The position numbers and the translations under genes were made by a program. Positions 26,220-36,284 of a stretch of DNA of 64,000 bases are shown piece after piece. The notes under the pieces were generated by a model, which saw only the letters and a program-made list of their open reading frames with translations, searched no databases and was not told the DNA's origin. The DNA comes from Acrocarpospora macrocephala. GTDB taxonomy: Bacteria > Actinomycetota > Actinomycetes > Streptosporangiales > Streptosporangiaceae. The stretch's first letter is position 1. Every line of letters starts with the position of its first letter. The stretch covers positions 1-64,000 of the forward strand of contig NZ_BLAE01000046.1 in the NCBI RefSeq assembly GCF_009687865.1. The letters are read 5' to 3'.

Positions 26220-27743
26220 ATGAAGCGCACATTCGTTGTGGGCGGCATCAGCGCGGGCCTTCTGGCCTCCGCTCTTGTCGCCTCCCCCGCTCAGGCGGGC
26301 GATGAGGTCCCGTCGGTCATCCTGGCCAACACCAACCTCGCGGCACGCGAGGTCGCGGCGTTCTGGTACGGCGAGGCCAAGGCCAACCTGATCGGCGCCA
26401 CGCCCTACGACGTGGAGACGAAGGTCGTCGCCAAGCACGTCTCGACCGGTGGTCCCTCCGCGGACAGCAAGCCCGGCGTGGTCCCCGCGATCGGCGACGA
26501 GAAGAAGAGCACCAGCAAGTCGAAGAACGTCAACCTGCCCAAGACCTCGGGCAAGGTGTTCTTCATCGGCGCCGACGGCGACCCGCACTGGTGCACGGGC
26601 ACCTCGATCCAGGCGCAGTACCGCAACCTGGTGGCCACGGCCGGCAGCTGCGTGTACGACACCACGAGCAACGCCGCCACCCTCGACAAGTGGATCTTCG
26701 TCCCCGGTTACTACCAGGGCAAGACCCCTTGGGGCATCTACGTCGGTAAGCAGGGCTTCACGCACTACGACTTCGACGTGTACGAGGACGGCGACCGCGA
26801 CTACGCGTTCGTCACCGTGTACAACGGCGTCATCCCGACGTCGGCGGGCTTCGACAAGGACTACGAGAGCAAGCCCTACCCGACCAAGCGCGCGGCCGAG
26901 AAGGAGAAGGCGAAGCTCGCGGCGGACAAGACCACCGGGTGGTCCTGGCTGAAGATCGAAGAGGTCATCGACTACGACAGGGTCAAGCCGCAGCACTCGC
27001 CCGAGTCCAAGCATGTCGGGGGCGTTACCTACGAAGCGTGGCACAAGTTCAACTCGAACACCCCCTTCGACGACGTCGACAAGGCCGCCGCGACCGGCAC
27101 CGGCTACGTCGACAGCGACGATGTGGGCCAGACCGCCTGGCAGGACGCTCTGGACGGCCAGAACGTCGAGGGCAACGTTTACCTGAGCGAAGACAAGAGG
27201 ACGCTCGGGTACACCAAGCCCAAGGAGGGTGGCGGCTGGACGTACCACCTGCGCTCCTTCTGGGTGAACTACGACCTGGACTACAAGGTCGTCGGCAAGG
27301 TGCTGTCCATCGGCCTCAAGGACGTCGGTCGCCTCGGTGACAACGTCGGCGGCCAGGGCCTGGCCTACAACCAGAAGATCGGCAAGCCGGTCTTCGTGTT
27401 CGGCTACCCGAGCGGTTCCCACCCGGACGGCAACTACGCCTTCACCGGCAAGACCCTCAAGTGGGCGTACGGCAAGACGTTCGCCGCTTCGGCCTCGTCC
27501 ATCAAGGCCCAAGAGCTCATCGGCATCAAGTCCAGCTTCACCGGCGAGGGCGCACTCGGCTCGTCGTGGCTGCTGAACTACAAGAGCGCTCGTCGTCTTG
27601 GCTACCTGAACGGTGTGACCATCGGCGTCTCCGACACCGACAAGAACAACCGTTACGACACCAGCGTCTCCCCGTACTTCGACGGTGAGACCTACGGCGT
27701 CTACAGCGTGGCCAAGAACCTCTGGTCCGGCAAGATCGTCTAG
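26220..27743 (+). CDS. Secreted trypsin-fold protein, probably catalytically inactive
   Basis: 507 residues. The signal peptide ends at about residue 26 (ASPAQA). The S1-type region includes WCTGTSIQAQYRNLVATAGSCVY (residues 124-146), DYAFV (Asp194) and GEGALGSSW (442-450). Family members have AAHC at the first site and GxSGG at the last. Here the catalytic His is replaced by Ser143 and the catalytic Ser by Leu446, while Asp and the cysteine pair remain. A large insertion (about residues 210-340) separates the halves. This is best read as an exported pseudoprotease, perhaps binding or structural. An earlier in-frame ATG at 25980 is not needed. A terminator follows. Confidence 0.82.
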   Translation: MKRTFVVGGISAGLLASALVASPAQAGDEVPSVILANTNLAAREVAAFWYGEAKANLIGATPYDVETKVVAKHVSTGGPSADSKPGVVPAIGDEKKSTSKSKNVNLPKTSGKVFFIGADGDPHWCTGTSIQAQYRNLVATAGSCVYDTTSNAATLDKWIFVPGYYQGKTPWGIYVGKQGFTHYDFDVYEDGDRDYAFVTVYNGVIPTSAGFDKDYESKPYPTKRAAEKEKAKLAADKTTGWSWLKIEEVIDYDRVKPQHSPESKHVGGVTYEAWHKFNSNTPFDDVDKAAATGTGYVDSDDVGQTAWQDALDGQNVEGNVYLSEDKRTLGYTKPKEGGGWTYHLRSFWVNYDLDYKVVGKVLSIGLKDVGRLGDNVGGQGLAYNQKIGKPVFVFGYPSGSHPDGNYAFTGKTLKWAYGKTFAASASSIKAQELIGIKSSFTGEGALGSSWLLNYKSARRLGYLNGVTIGVSDTDKNNRYDTSVSPYFDGETYGVYSVAKNLWSGKIV

Positions 27744-27794
27744 TAGCTATACGGGAGAACCGGAGGTGCCCCGGTTCGCCTGAGTACGTGAAAT

Positions 27795-27826
27795 AAAGGG
27801 CCCGGCCGCGCTCGGCCGGGCCCTTT
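27795..27826. terminator. Bidirectional terminator
   Basis: A perfect 14-bp stem (AAAGGGCCCGGCCG with CGGCCGGGCCCTTT) and a 4-base loop lie between the convergent pseudoprotease and ABC-F genes. A/T tails on both sides suit both strands. Confidence 0.9.
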
Positions 27827-27831
27827 CTCGT

Positions 27832-29622
27832 TCATTCGCCCAGGCGGTCGGCCACGTTCAGCCAGTCGACTTCGGTGCTCTCCTTGAGGGTGGCGATCTC
27901 GCGGAGTTCGGCGTCGAGTGTGCCGAGGCGTTCGAAGTCGCTGGCCGCCTCGGCCATCTGGGCGTGCACTTTTCCTTCGCGTTCGGAGAGCTTGTCCAGT
28001 TGCCGTTCCAGCCGCGACAGCTCTTTCTGGAGCTCCCGCTGCTCCTTGGCGGACAGGCCGACCGTGATCGGGGTCTCGACCACCAGGGTGGGTACGGCTG
28101 TCGCCGCGCGGGCCGACAGGGCGTTGCCGGCCGCGCGGCGGTCCAGGTATTCGTCGACGCCGCCGGGCAGCATCGACAGTTTGCCGTCGCCGAGCAGGGC
28201 CACCGTGCGGTCCGAGACGCGCTCCAGGAAATAGCGGTCGTGGCTGACCACGACCAGGGTGCCCGGCCAGCCGTCGAGCAGGTCTTCCAGTTCGGTCAGG
28301 GTCTCGATGTCCAGGTCGTTGGTGGGCTCGTCCAGGAGGAGCACGTTCGGCTCGTCCATGATCAGCCTCAGCAGCTGGAGGCGGCGGCGTTCACCGCCGG
28401 ACAGGTCGCCGATCACCTTCCACTGCGCGTCGCCCTTGAATCCGAGGCGCTCCAGCAGCTGCGAGGCCGACCATTCCTTCTTGCCGACGGTGATGTACTT
28501 GCGGATCTCCTCGACCGTCTCCAGGACGCGACGGGTGGGGTCGAGTTCGGTGAGTTCCTGGGAGAGGTGGGCGAGTTTGACGGTTCGTCCCTCGACCAGG
28601 CGGCCGGTGTCGGGCCGTACCGATCCGGAGAGCAGGCGGAGCACGGTGGATTTGCCCGAGCCGTTGACGCCGATGAGGCCGATCCTGTCGCCGGGGCCGA
28701 ACTGCCAGGTGCAGTGGTCGAGGACCAGGGGTCCGGTGTCGGGGCCGCCCGCGTGCAGGGTCACGTCCTCCAGGTCGTACACCGTCTTGCCGAGGCGGGC
28801 GGAGGCGAACTTGAGCAGTTCGACGGTCTCGCGGGCCGGCGGCACGTCGGCGATCAGGGCTTCGGCGGCGTTGATCCTGAACTTGGGCTTGGAGGTGCGC
28901 GCGGGCGGGCCGCGCCGCAGCCAGGCGATCTCCTTGCGCATCAGGTTCTGCCGCCGGTCCTCGGTGGCCTGCGCGACCCGCGCGCGCTCGGCCTTGGCCA
29001 GCACGTACGCCGCGTAGCCGCCGTCATATCGCTCGACGGAGCCGTCCACGACCTCCCAGGTCCTGGTGGACACCGCGTCCAGGAACCAGCGGTCGTGGGT
29101 GACCACGATCAGCGCCGACCGGCGCGCCGCCAGGTGTCCGGCCAGCCAGGCGATGGCCTCGATGTCCAGGTGGTTGGTGGGCTCGTCGAGCACGATCAGG
29201 TCGTCGGCGCCGATCAGCAGCCGGGCCAGCGCGGTCCTGCGCCGCTCGCCGCCGGACAGGGCGCCAGCCTGCGCGGACAGCTCGATGTCGCCGAGCAGGT
29301 TCGCCAGGATCTCCCGGATCGCGGCGTCGCCCGCCCATTCGTGTTCGGCTCTGCCACCCAGGACGAGTTCCTGGACCGTGGCGTCGGCGGCGAAGTCGTC
29401 CCGCTGGGAGAGCACGCCGACGTGCAGGTTGCGGGTGTGGGTGACCCGCCCGCCGTCCGGCTTCAACTCCCCCGCGATGATCGAGATCAGCGTGGTCTTG
29501 CCGCCGCCGTTGCGGCCGACGACGCCGATGCGGTCGCCTTCCTCGACGCCGAGCGAGACGTTCGCGAGCAGGGGTTTGGGACCGTAGGCGTGGGAGACGG
29601 ATTCAAGATTGACCAGATTCAT
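27832..29622 (-). CDS. uup: ABC-F family ATPase (Uup type)
   Basis: 596 residues with two ATP-binding cassettes and no membrane segments. The Walker A motifs are GRNGGGKTT and GVNGSGKST, signatures LSGGERRR occur twice, and Walker B motifs are VLDEPTNHLD and LLDEPTNDLD. The linker between cassettes is moderate, and the C-terminus is a coiled coil (AKEQRELQKELSRLERQLDKL), as in Uup. Such proteins act on ribosomes or DNA rather than in transport. It follows ispE by 16 bases. Confidence 0.93.
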   Translation of the reverse strand: MNLVNLESVSHAYGPKPLLANVSLGVEEGDRIGVVGRNGGGKTTLISIIAGELKPDGGRVTHTRNLHVGVLSQRDDFAADATVQELVLGGRAEHEWAGDAAIREILANLLGDIELSAQAGALSGGERRRTALARLLIGADDLIVLDEPTNHLDIEAIAWLAGHLAARRSALIVVTHDRWFLDAVSTRTWEVVDGSVERYDGGYAAYVLAKAERARVAQATEDRRQNLMRKEIAWLRRGPPARTSKPKFRINAAEALIADVPPARETVELLKFASARLGKTVYDLEDVTLHAGGPDTGPLVLDHCTWQFGPGDRIGLIGVNGSGKSTVLRLLSGSVRPDTGRLVEGRTVKLAHLSQELTELDPTRRVLETVEEIRKYITVGKKEWSASQLLERLGFKGDAQWKVIGDLSGGERRRLQLLRLIMDEPNVLLLDEPTNDLDIETLTELEDLLDGWPGTLVVVSHDRYFLERVSDRTVALLGDGKLSMLPGGVDEYLDRRAAGNALSARAATAVPTLVVETPITVGLSAKEQRELQKELSRLERQLDKLSEREGKVHAQMAEAASDFERLGTLDAELREIATLKESTEVDWLNVADRLGE

Positions 29623-29638
29623 CGCCTGGTAAGCCTAT

Positions 29639-30538
29639 CTAGACGACCACGGCTCCGGGGACCGGTCCGTAGCCGCTCACCACGGCGCGGCAGGCGCTCT
29701 TCAGCGCCACCGACAGGTCGAGCGCGTGCTCGGCCGACTCGGCGAGGAACGCGCAGGTCGGGCCGGAGCCGGAGACCAGCGCGCCGAGCGCGCCGCGATC
29801 CCGGCCGACCTGAAGGGTCCTGGCCAGGCTGCGGCGGAGCATGATCGCGGCTGGTTGCAGGTCGTTGACCAGGGATTTTCCCAGCCCGGGCGCGTCACCG
29901 TCGCGGAGCGCGGCGGCGAGTTGGTCGCTCAGCGCGGGCCAGCAGGCGCGTTCGCCGGCGGCTTCGCGGAGGCGGTCGCACTCGCCGTACACCTGGGGGG
30001 TGGAAAGGCCGCCGTCGGCGAGGGCGAACACCCAGAAGAAGGTGCCGCGGACCGGGAGCGGCGTGAGCATCTCGCCCCGGCCGGTGCCGACGGCGGTGCC
30101 GCCGAGCAGGGCGAACGGCACATCGCTCCCCAGATCGGCGGCGATGTCCAGCAGGTCACGCTGGGTCAGGCCAAGGCCCCAGAGCCGGTCGCAGGCCACC
30201 AGGGCCGCGGCCGCGTCGGCGCTGCCGCCGGCCATGCCGCCCGCCACCGGGATGGACTTGCGGATGACCAGCTCCGCGCCGTACGGCCGGCCGGCGCGGG
30301 CGGCGAGGGCGCGGGCGGCCCGGATCGCGAGGTTGTCGCCGTCCAGCGGCACCAGCCCGGCCGAATCACCCTCCACCCGGACCGTCAACGTCGCCGCCTC
30401 CACGGCGGTGACCTCGTCGAACAGCGACACCGCGTGGAAAACATTCACCAGGTCGTGGTAGCCGTCGTCCCGCAGCGGCCCCACCGAGAGCTGGAGGTTG
30501 ACCTTGCCCGGGACACGAACGGTCACAGATGACGTCAC
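29639..30538 (-). CDS. ispE: 4-diphosphocytidyl-2-C-methyl-D-erythritol kinase
   Basis: 299 residues, GHMP kinase family: VRVPGKVNLQLSVGPLRDDGYH at the N-terminus, PVAGGMAGGSADAAAALVA (ATP loop) near residue 95, and the C-terminal SGSGPTCAFLA. It phosphorylates CDP-ME in the non-mevalonate isoprenoid pathway. In many actinobacteria it follows rsmA directly; here an opposite-strand kinase/FG-GAP pair lies between them. Confidence 0.96.
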   Translation of the reverse strand: MTSSVTVRVPGKVNLQLSVGPLRDDGYHDLVNVFHAVSLFDEVTAVEAATLTVRVEGDSAGLVPLDGDNLAIRAARALAARAGRPYGAELVIRKSIPVAGGMAGGSADAAAALVACDRLWGLGLTQRDLLDIAADLGSDVPFALLGGTAVGTGRGEMLTPLPVRGTFFWVFALADGGLSTPQVYGECDRLREAAGERACWPALSDQLAAALRDGDAPGLGKSLVNDLQPAAIMLRRSLARTLQVGRDRGALGALVSGSGPTCAFLAESAEHALDLSVALKSACRAVVSGYGPVPGAVVV

Positions 30539-30650
30539 GGCATCCGAGCCTAACCTGACCTGCCGCTACGCCCGATAAAAGATCAGCACAAATTAGGGCG
30601 AAAGCCGTACATAGAACGGTACGGTTGCGGCAACGCGCGGTTCACGGGGA

Positions 30651-31991
30651 GTGCACATCGACGTCAACTCGGCCATCAGCGCGCCGCTTTCCGCGGGCGA
30701 TCCGGCGCGAATCGGGCCCTATCAGCTGCTTGGGCGGCTCGGTACGGGCGGCATGGGCACCGTCTACCTCGGCGTGGACGGGGAGCGCCAGGTCGCCGTC
30801 AAGGTCGTCAAACGGCAGTACGCGGTGGACGAGGACTTCAGCCAGCGCTTCAAGACCGAGGTGGAGCACGCGCAGCGGGTGGCCTCGTTCTGCACGGCGC
30901 TGGTGCTGGACCAGGGCACGACCGAGGACGGGCGGCCTTACATGGTCACCGAGTTCATCCCGGGCACCCCGCTGGACCGGCAGATCGCGAGCTTCGGCGC
31001 GCTGGAGGCGGGCACCTTACACGGGGTCGCCTTCGGCGTGGCCGCCGCGCTGACCGCCATCCACGCGGCGGGACTGGTGCACCGGGATCTGAAACCGGCC
31101 AATGTGATCCTGTCCATGTCCGGCCCTCGGGTGATCGACTTCGGTATCGCGCGCGCGGTCGACGCCACCCACGGACACACCGAGACCGGCGAAGTCGTCG
31201 GATCCCCCGGCTGGTGGGCGCCGGAGCAGCTGCAGGGCCGGGTGGTCACCCCCGCCGTCGACGTCTTCACCTGGGGCTGCCTGGTCGGCTACGCGGGCAA
31301 CGCCCGCCACCCCTTCGGCGAAGGCGACCCCATGGTCCTCGCCCACCGCGTCTTAGAATCCGAACCCGACCTGGACGGCCTCCCCGCCCCCCTCGACCAC
31401 CTCGTCCGCCGCGCCCTCCACAAGGAACCCCGCCACCGCCCCTCCGCCCAGGAACTCCTGCTCGCCCTCGTCGGCGGACGCGACGACCCCAGCACCGAAG
31501 TCCTGGCCTGGGACCCCCCGGAGAACATCCAGCCACCCGCCCGCAAACGCCGCAAGTGGCCCTTCGCCGTCTTAGCCGGCCTTGTGGTCCTCGCCGCGGG
31601 TCTGTACCTCGGCTTCCGCGACGGTACGCCCTCCGGGAGCCGCGAGCAGGGCCGCGCCAACGACATCGGCCGCCGCATCGTCGTCCGCGACGTCCACATA
31701 ATCGTCCAGCGCCCGCATTGCCTCCCGGCCCCCACCGGCAGCAAAAACTGCGCGGTGACCTGGCTCCTGATCAACATGGGCGGCGCCACCGCCCCGCTCG
31801 GCACCTACCCCCAGCTCATCGACGACCAGGGTCTCACCCACACGACAACCAGCGCGCGCCCACCCGATCAACTCATGCCGGGCGACAGCCTCTCCCTAAC
31901 CGCCCAGTACACGCTCCCCGAAGGCAACGTCCCCGCCATGCTGACCGGATCACCGATGGCGGGCGGCAACGAAACCGAGGTCCGCCTGTGA
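30651..31991 (+). CDS. Transmembrane Ser/Thr protein kinase (Hanks type), copy 1
   Basis: 446 residues. The kinase domain has [11 protein letters not shown] (residues 31-41), catalytic Lys51, HRDLKPANV (Asp146), DFG 163-165 and [10 protein letters not shown]. One membrane helix follows (about 303-321). The outer domain of about 120 residues has a pair of cysteines (HCLPAPTGSKNC) and resembles immunoglobulin-like or DUF4352-type folds. GTG 30651 is used, though the ribosome site abuts it. It overlaps the FG-GAP gene (GTGA), so the two are co-translated. It is a clear paralogue of the kinase at 34329, with matching stretches such as the 20-residue [20 protein letters not shown]. Confidence 0.93.
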   Translation: MHIDVNSAISAPLSAGDPARIGPYQLLGRLGTGGMGTVYLGVDGERQVAVKVVKRQYAVDEDFSQRFKTEVEHAQRVASFCTALVLDQGTTEDGRPYMVTEFIPGTPLDRQIASFGALEAGTLHGVAFGVAAALTAIHAAGLVHRDLKPANVILSMSGPRVIDFGIARAVDATHGHTETGEVVGSPGWWAPEQLQGRVVTPAVDVFTWGCLVGYAGNARHPFGEGDPMVLAHRVLESEPDLDGLPAPLDHLVRRALHKEPRHRPSAQELLLALVGGRDDPSTEVLAWDPPENIQPPARKRRKWPFAVLAGLVVLAAGLYLGFRDGTPSGSREQGRANDIGRRIVVRDVHIIVQRPHCLPAPTGSKNCAVTWLLINMGGATAPLGTYPQLIDDQGLTHTTTSARPPDQLMPGDSLSLTAQYTLPEGNVPAMLTGSPMAGGNETEVRL

Positions 31992-33382
31992 AGACCTGGC
32001 CATTACCTGGGTGGAGGCTGCGGAAAGCGGCGGTTTTGTTGTTAGCCGGTGGGCTGGTGGCGGGGTTGGTTGGGGCTGGGGCGCCGCCTGCTGATGCTTG
32101 TAAGGGTGCGGGGACGGCTGATTTTGATGGGGATGGGGTTAACGATGCGATCGTTACCGACCCGGCTTCGCCGGGGAGCGGGGTGCAGGGGCAGGCGTAT
32201 GTGTTGTTGGGGCCGATGTTGAATGGCCGGGCGGTGCCGTTGGAGCTTCGGGCGGGGTGGGCGGCCAAGGCGGGGCGTCTGGACGGTGACGAGTGCCTGG
32301 ATGTGGTGGTCTCCAATCCGTTCGCGTCAGTGCTGTCGGATGGGAGCACGGTGCCGGGGGCGGGGGTCGCCTATGTCTTCTGGGGTGGGAAAACGAGCAC
32401 GAGGTCGCGGCTGGAGTTGAAGGTTCCGGCGCCGCGGGCCAATGCGCATTTCGGGTGGTCGCTGGCGATCGCGTCGGGGACCGTGGCCGTGGGGGCGCCG
32501 CATGAGGATGCGGATGAGGTCGCCGATTCCGGGGCGGCGTACGTGTTCCGGTTCGATGGGCGCAAACCGCGGGAACCGCAGCGGATTACGCAGAACACCC
32601 CGGGGGTGCCGGGGGCGGCGCAGCCGGGCGACATGTTCGGGTGGTCGCTCGCGTTCGCGCGGCTTGGCGGGAACCCGGGGGACGTGGATTTGGCGGTTGG
32701 TGCGCCTTTTGAGGACCGGGAAGAGGTCGGGCAGATCGACACGGGGGCGGTCACGGTCGTGTACGACGTGGCGACCAAGCCGTGGACATATCGCGGGGTG
32801 GGCTGGGATCTGTCCTTGGTGGACTCCGGGACACAATCCCGGTCCGGCGATCATTTCGGGCATTCGCTGGCGTACGGTACGCACGCCGGGAAGGGCTATC
32901 TCGCCGTCGGAGCGCCGCACGCGGACGTGGGAGGGGCGCGGGATTCCGGCCTGGCGTTGCTTTTTGAGTCCACGTCAGGGGATCCGCGCCTGATCAGGAG
33001 CCTGCACGAAGGGTCGGTCGGGATCGGGGACTTGCCGGAGCCGGGGGACATGTTCGGCTATGCGCTCGCGTTCGTGGGGGCGGATCTGCTGGCCGGGGTC
33101 CCGGGGCAGAGCGAGATCCGGCGGCTGGAATGCGGAGCCGTACAAGCGATTCCGATTGATCCGACCAGGGGGGTCAGCCGGATCATCCGGTTGGCGGACG
33201 GTCAGCTGTACGACCATTTCGGGTGGAGCCTGGCCCGGACGGGGGACGGGTTCGCGCTCGTGGGCGTACCGGATCGGGGGACGACCGGTGCGGTTGCCGT
33301 GGTTTCGCCCGGGGGAGGCGAGCCTCAGCTGATCTTTCCGGACGGGGACGCGCTCGAGTTCGGGGCGGCCGTCACCGGATAG
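31988..33382 (+). CDS. Secreted FG-GAP (integrin-alpha-like) repeat protein, copy 1
   Basis: 464 residues from GTG 31988. The signal peptide ends near PPADA, followed by Cys. It contains a calcium-binding-type loop ([12 protein letters not shown]) and five to six FG-GAP blades marked by FGWSLA, FGHSLA and VGAPHED-like strings, giving a seven-bladed beta-propeller. It is probably extracytoplasmic, with the kinase outer domain as possible partner. It uses strongly G/T-biased codons, unlike the C-rich kinase end just before it. Its last 11 bases overlap the convergent rsmA. Paralogous to 36281-37753. Confidence 0.9.
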   Translation: MKTWPLPGWRLRKAAVLLLAGGLVAGLVGAGAPPADACKGAGTADFDGDGVNDAIVTDPASPGSGVQGQAYVLLGPMLNGRAVPLELRAGWAAKAGRLDGDECLDVVVSNPFASVLSDGSTVPGAGVAYVFWGGKTSTRSRLELKVPAPRANAHFGWSLAIASGTVAVGAPHEDADEVADSGAAYVFRFDGRKPREPQRITQNTPGVPGAAQPGDMFGWSLAFARLGGNPGDVDLAVGAPFEDREEVGQIDTGAVTVVYDVATKPWTYRGVGWDLSLVDSGTQSRSGDHFGHSLAYGTHAGKGYLAVGAPHADVGGARDSGLALLFESTSGDPRLIRSLHEGSVGIGDLPEPGDMFGYALAFVGADLLAGVPGQSEIRRLECGAVQAIPIDPTRGVSRIIRLADGQLYDHFGWSLARTGDGFALVGVPDRGTTGAVAVVSPGGGEPQLIFPDGDALEFGAAVTG

Positions 33383-34220
33383 GGCCGTGTTCTGCGATTT
33401 TGGCGAAATCGAGCACGCTCAGCTGTTCGCCGCGTTCTGAGGGGTTGATTCCCGCCTCGGTGAGGGCGTGTTCGGCGGCGGATGCCGTACCGGCCCAGGA
33501 GGCGAGGGCGGCGCGGAGGGTTTTGCGGCGCTGGGCGAAAGCGGCGTCCACGACGGCGAAGACCTGCTCGCGGGTGGCGGAGGTCGGCGGCGGGTCGCGG
33601 CGGACCAGGGAGACCAGACCGGAGTCGACGTTCGGGGCGGGCCAGAACACGTTCCTGCCGACCGGACCGGCCCGGCGAACCTCCGCATACCAGGCGGCCT
33701 TCACGGACGGCACACCGTAGATCTTGGAGCCGGGAGGGGCGGCCAGCCGGTCGGCGACCTCCGCCTGGACCATGACCAGGCCGCGCCGCAGGGACGGCAG
33801 GATCTCCAGCAGGTGCAGCACGACCGGAACCGACACGTTGTAGGGCAGGTTCGCCACCAGCGCGGTCGGCTCGGCGGGCAGATCGTCCAGATTGATCCGG
33901 AGCGCGTCGGCGGCCACCACCGAGAGGCGATCCGCGTGCTCGGGCGCCTTCTCCGCGACCGTCACGGGAAGCTGCGCCGCCAGCACCGGATCGATCTCCA
34001 CCGCCACCACCCGCGCGACCTCGCCGAGCAGCGCCAGCGTCAGCGAGCCGAGACCGGGACCGATCTCGATCACCACATCCTCCGGCGTCACCCCCGCCAC
34101 CCGGACGATCTTGCGAACCGTCCCGCCGTCGATGACGAAGTTCTGCCCGAGCTTCTTCGTCGGACGGATGTTCAATTTCTCCGCCAGCGATCGCACTTCG
34201 ACGGGCCCGAGCAAACTCAT
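33372..34220 (-). CDS. rsmA: 16S rRNA (adenine1518/1519-N6)-dimethyltransferase
   Basis: 282 residues from ATG 34220; ATG 34238 is possible. Motifs: [21 protein letters not shown] (SAM loop), [11 protein letters not shown] and the catalytic [10 protein letters not shown]. It dimethylates two adjacent adenines near the 3' end of 16S rRNA. It is sandwiched between two opposite-strand kinase/FG-GAP units and flanked on its own strand by rpfB and ispE, as in other actinobacteria. Confidence 0.95.
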   Translation of the reverse strand: MSLLGPVEVRSLAEKLNIRPTKKLGQNFVIDGGTVRKIVRVAGVTPEDVVIEIGPGLGSLTLALLGEVARVVAVEIDPVLAAQLPVTVAEKAPEHADRLSVVAADALRINLDDLPAEPTALVANLPYNVSVPVVLHLLEILPSLRRGLVMVQAEVADRLAAPPGSKIYGVPSVKAAWYAEVRRAGPVGRNVFWPAPNVDSGLVSLVRRDPPPTSATREQVFAVVDAAFAQRRKTLRAALASWAGTASAAEHALTEAGINPSERGEQLSVLDFAKIAEHGPIR

Positions 34221-34328
34221 GGCTCCAGTGTCGGGCATGCGAGCGTGCCGAATTACCTGTTGCCCCCCGGTACGAAACATCCAAGCTGAACTCGGCGTCG
34301 AACACCCCATGTACGAAGGGAGGCAACG

Positions 34329-36284
34329 GTGGATAACGTGGGCGCGCAATCCCAGGTAGTAGGAGATCCCCCGATGGAACCGACCGGCGCCGAGCCGCTT
34401 ACCCCGCACGATCCGCCCGCGATCGGGCCCTACCGGCTGCTGGGCCGGCTTGGCGAGGGCGGCATGGGCACGGTGTACCTGGCCGTCGCGCCTACCGGGC
34501 GGCTGGTGGCGGTCAAAGTGGTGAAGGCGCAATTCACCACGGATGAGGATTTCGCCGCTCGATTCCACGGTGAGGTGGAGAACGCGCGCCGGGTGGCGTC
34601 GTTCTGTACGGCGCAGGTGCTGGACAACGGGAACACCGAGACCGGAACTCCGTACATGGTGACGGAGTACATCGCCGGGATTCCGCTGTCGCGGCAGATC
34701 ACCCAGTTCGGGGCGCTCGATCCGGGGCCGTTGCACGGGGTGGCCCTGGGGGTCGCGGCGGCGCTGGCGGCGATCCATGTGGCGGGGTTGGTGCATCGCG
34801 ACCTGAAACCGGCGAATGTGATCCTGTCCATGTCCGGGCCGCGGGTGATCGACTTTGGGATCGCGCGGGCGTTGGATGCCACGCACAGCTTCACCCAGTC
34901 CGGGGAGTTGCTCGGTAGTCCCGGGTGGTGGGCGCCGGAGCAGGTGCGCGGGCAGGAGATCAGCCCATGGACGGACATCTTCGCGTGGGGCTGTTTGGTG
35001 GCGTATGCGGGGAGTGGGCGGCATCCGTACGGGCGGGGGGACGCGGTCACGCTCGCGGCCCGGGTGCTGGGCGGGCGGCCTGATCTTGGTGCCCTGCCCG
35101 CTCCGTTGAACGAGCTGGCCCGGCGGGCGACCGATCCGGATCCGTTCCAGCGGCCGACCGCGCAGGATCTGCTGATCGCCCTGGTGGGTGGCGCGATTCC
35201 GGAGCCCGCGTCGATGGGGTCCGGCTCGCAGAACACGCTGGTCGCCACCGAAATGCTCTCCGAGTCCTGGGAGGCTCCACCGAACGTGGCCGCCGAACCG
35301 GACGCCACCCAGATTCTGGCCCGGACTGCCACGTTCTCGCTTCCGACGCCTGAGAAGGCGGCCTTATCTCCCACGACCACCGAAAATCCGACTCCGGCTC
35401 CCCGCAGCACCTCTCCGGGCGATTCCGCACCGGGGAGCACCGGTACAGAGGGATCTGCTCCGGGTCGCAGCAGTTCGATCGGCGCTCCCCCGGCCGGCCC
35501 CCAGGAAAAGACCCCAGCTGAGAGCGCTTCGTCGGCTCCAGCCGGATTCCGGGAAGGTGCTCCTCCATATCCGGAGAGTTCTCCGCCCGTTCGTAACCTT
35601 CAGGAGGGTACCGCTCCCGGTTCTGCCTCTGGTCGTCCTCCCTACGGCGTGTCCGGTCCGAACCCGGTTCCGGAGGCCGCGTCGCTGACGGCCATGGAGC
35701 AGGCGTGGCGGTCGGTGGAGACCGATCCCCGGGGTGCCCTCCCCTATGCGGAGGATTCGCCCACCGAGGCCGGGAAGCGTGAGCGTACCTCGGTCATGCG
35801 GTGGTTGCTGGGTGCGGGTGCCGTGGTGGCGGCGCTGACGGTGACGTTGGTCGTTCTGCTCACCGCCGGACCCGACGAAGAGCCCAAGCCCCTGGCCAAG
35901 GCCAGCGTCTCCGCGCCGCCCCGAATCGGCGAGGACGTCGGCCGCCAGATCTCGCTCGGCGGATACGACCTCGCCTTGATCATCCCCCAGCAGCCCCGCT
36001 GCGGCGTACAGGCGCACGAGGGCGCGACCGCGGCCAAGGGCGGTTTCTGCCTGGTCCGCTGGTCGATGCTGAACACCGGCGGCGAACTGGCCGCCTTCAA
36101 CGGCGTGGCCCCCACCCTCATCGACGACAAAGGCAGCGAATACACGCCGCACGAGACCTCGACCACCCTCCCCACCGCCCTCAAACCCGGCACCAAGGTG
36201 GACGGCGTCCTCGTCTTCGACCTGCCCTCCGGCCGCACCCCCACCAAGCTGTCCCTCACCGACGAAGTGGAGGCTCAGCTATGA
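34329..36284 (+). CDS. Transmembrane Ser/Thr protein kinase (Hanks type), copy 2
   Basis: 651 residues. GTG 34329 has AAGGGAGG 5 bases upstream. The kinase domain has [11 protein letters not shown] (residues 42-52), Lys63, HRDLKPANV (Asp158), DFG 175-177 and [10 protein letters not shown]. It differs from copy 1 by a 180-residue Pro/Ser/Thr/Glu-rich juxtamembrane region (about 310-490). One membrane helix (about 491-514) leads to an outer domain with the same layout and a cysteine pair (RCGVQ and GFCLV). The stop overlaps the next ATG. Confidence 0.93.
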   Translation: MDNVGAQSQVVGDPPMEPTGAEPLTPHDPPAIGPYRLLGRLGEGGMGTVYLAVAPTGRLVAVKVVKAQFTTDEDFAARFHGEVENARRVASFCTAQVLDNGNTETGTPYMVTEYIAGIPLSRQITQFGALDPGPLHGVALGVAAALAAIHVAGLVHRDLKPANVILSMSGPRVIDFGIARALDATHSFTQSGELLGSPGWWAPEQVRGQEISPWTDIFAWGCLVAYAGSGRHPYGRGDAVTLAARVLGGRPDLGALPAPLNELARRATDPDPFQRPTAQDLLIALVGGAIPEPASMGSGSQNTLVATEMLSESWEAPPNVAAEPDATQILARTATFSLPTPEKAALSPTTTENPTPAPRSTSPGDSAPGSTGTEGSAPGRSSSIGAPPAGPQEKTPAESASSAPAGFREGAPPYPESSPPVRNLQEGTAPGSASGRPPYGVSGPNPVPEAASLTAMEQAWRSVETDPRGALPYAEDSPTEAGKRERTSVMRWLLGAGAVVAALTVTLVVLLTAGPDEEPKPLAKASVSAPPRIGEDVGRQISLGGYDLALIIPQQPRCGVQAHEGATAAKGGFCLVRWSMLNTGGELAAFNGVAPTLIDDKGSEYTPHETSTTLPTALKPGTKVDGVLVFDLPSGRTPTKLSLTDEVEAQL

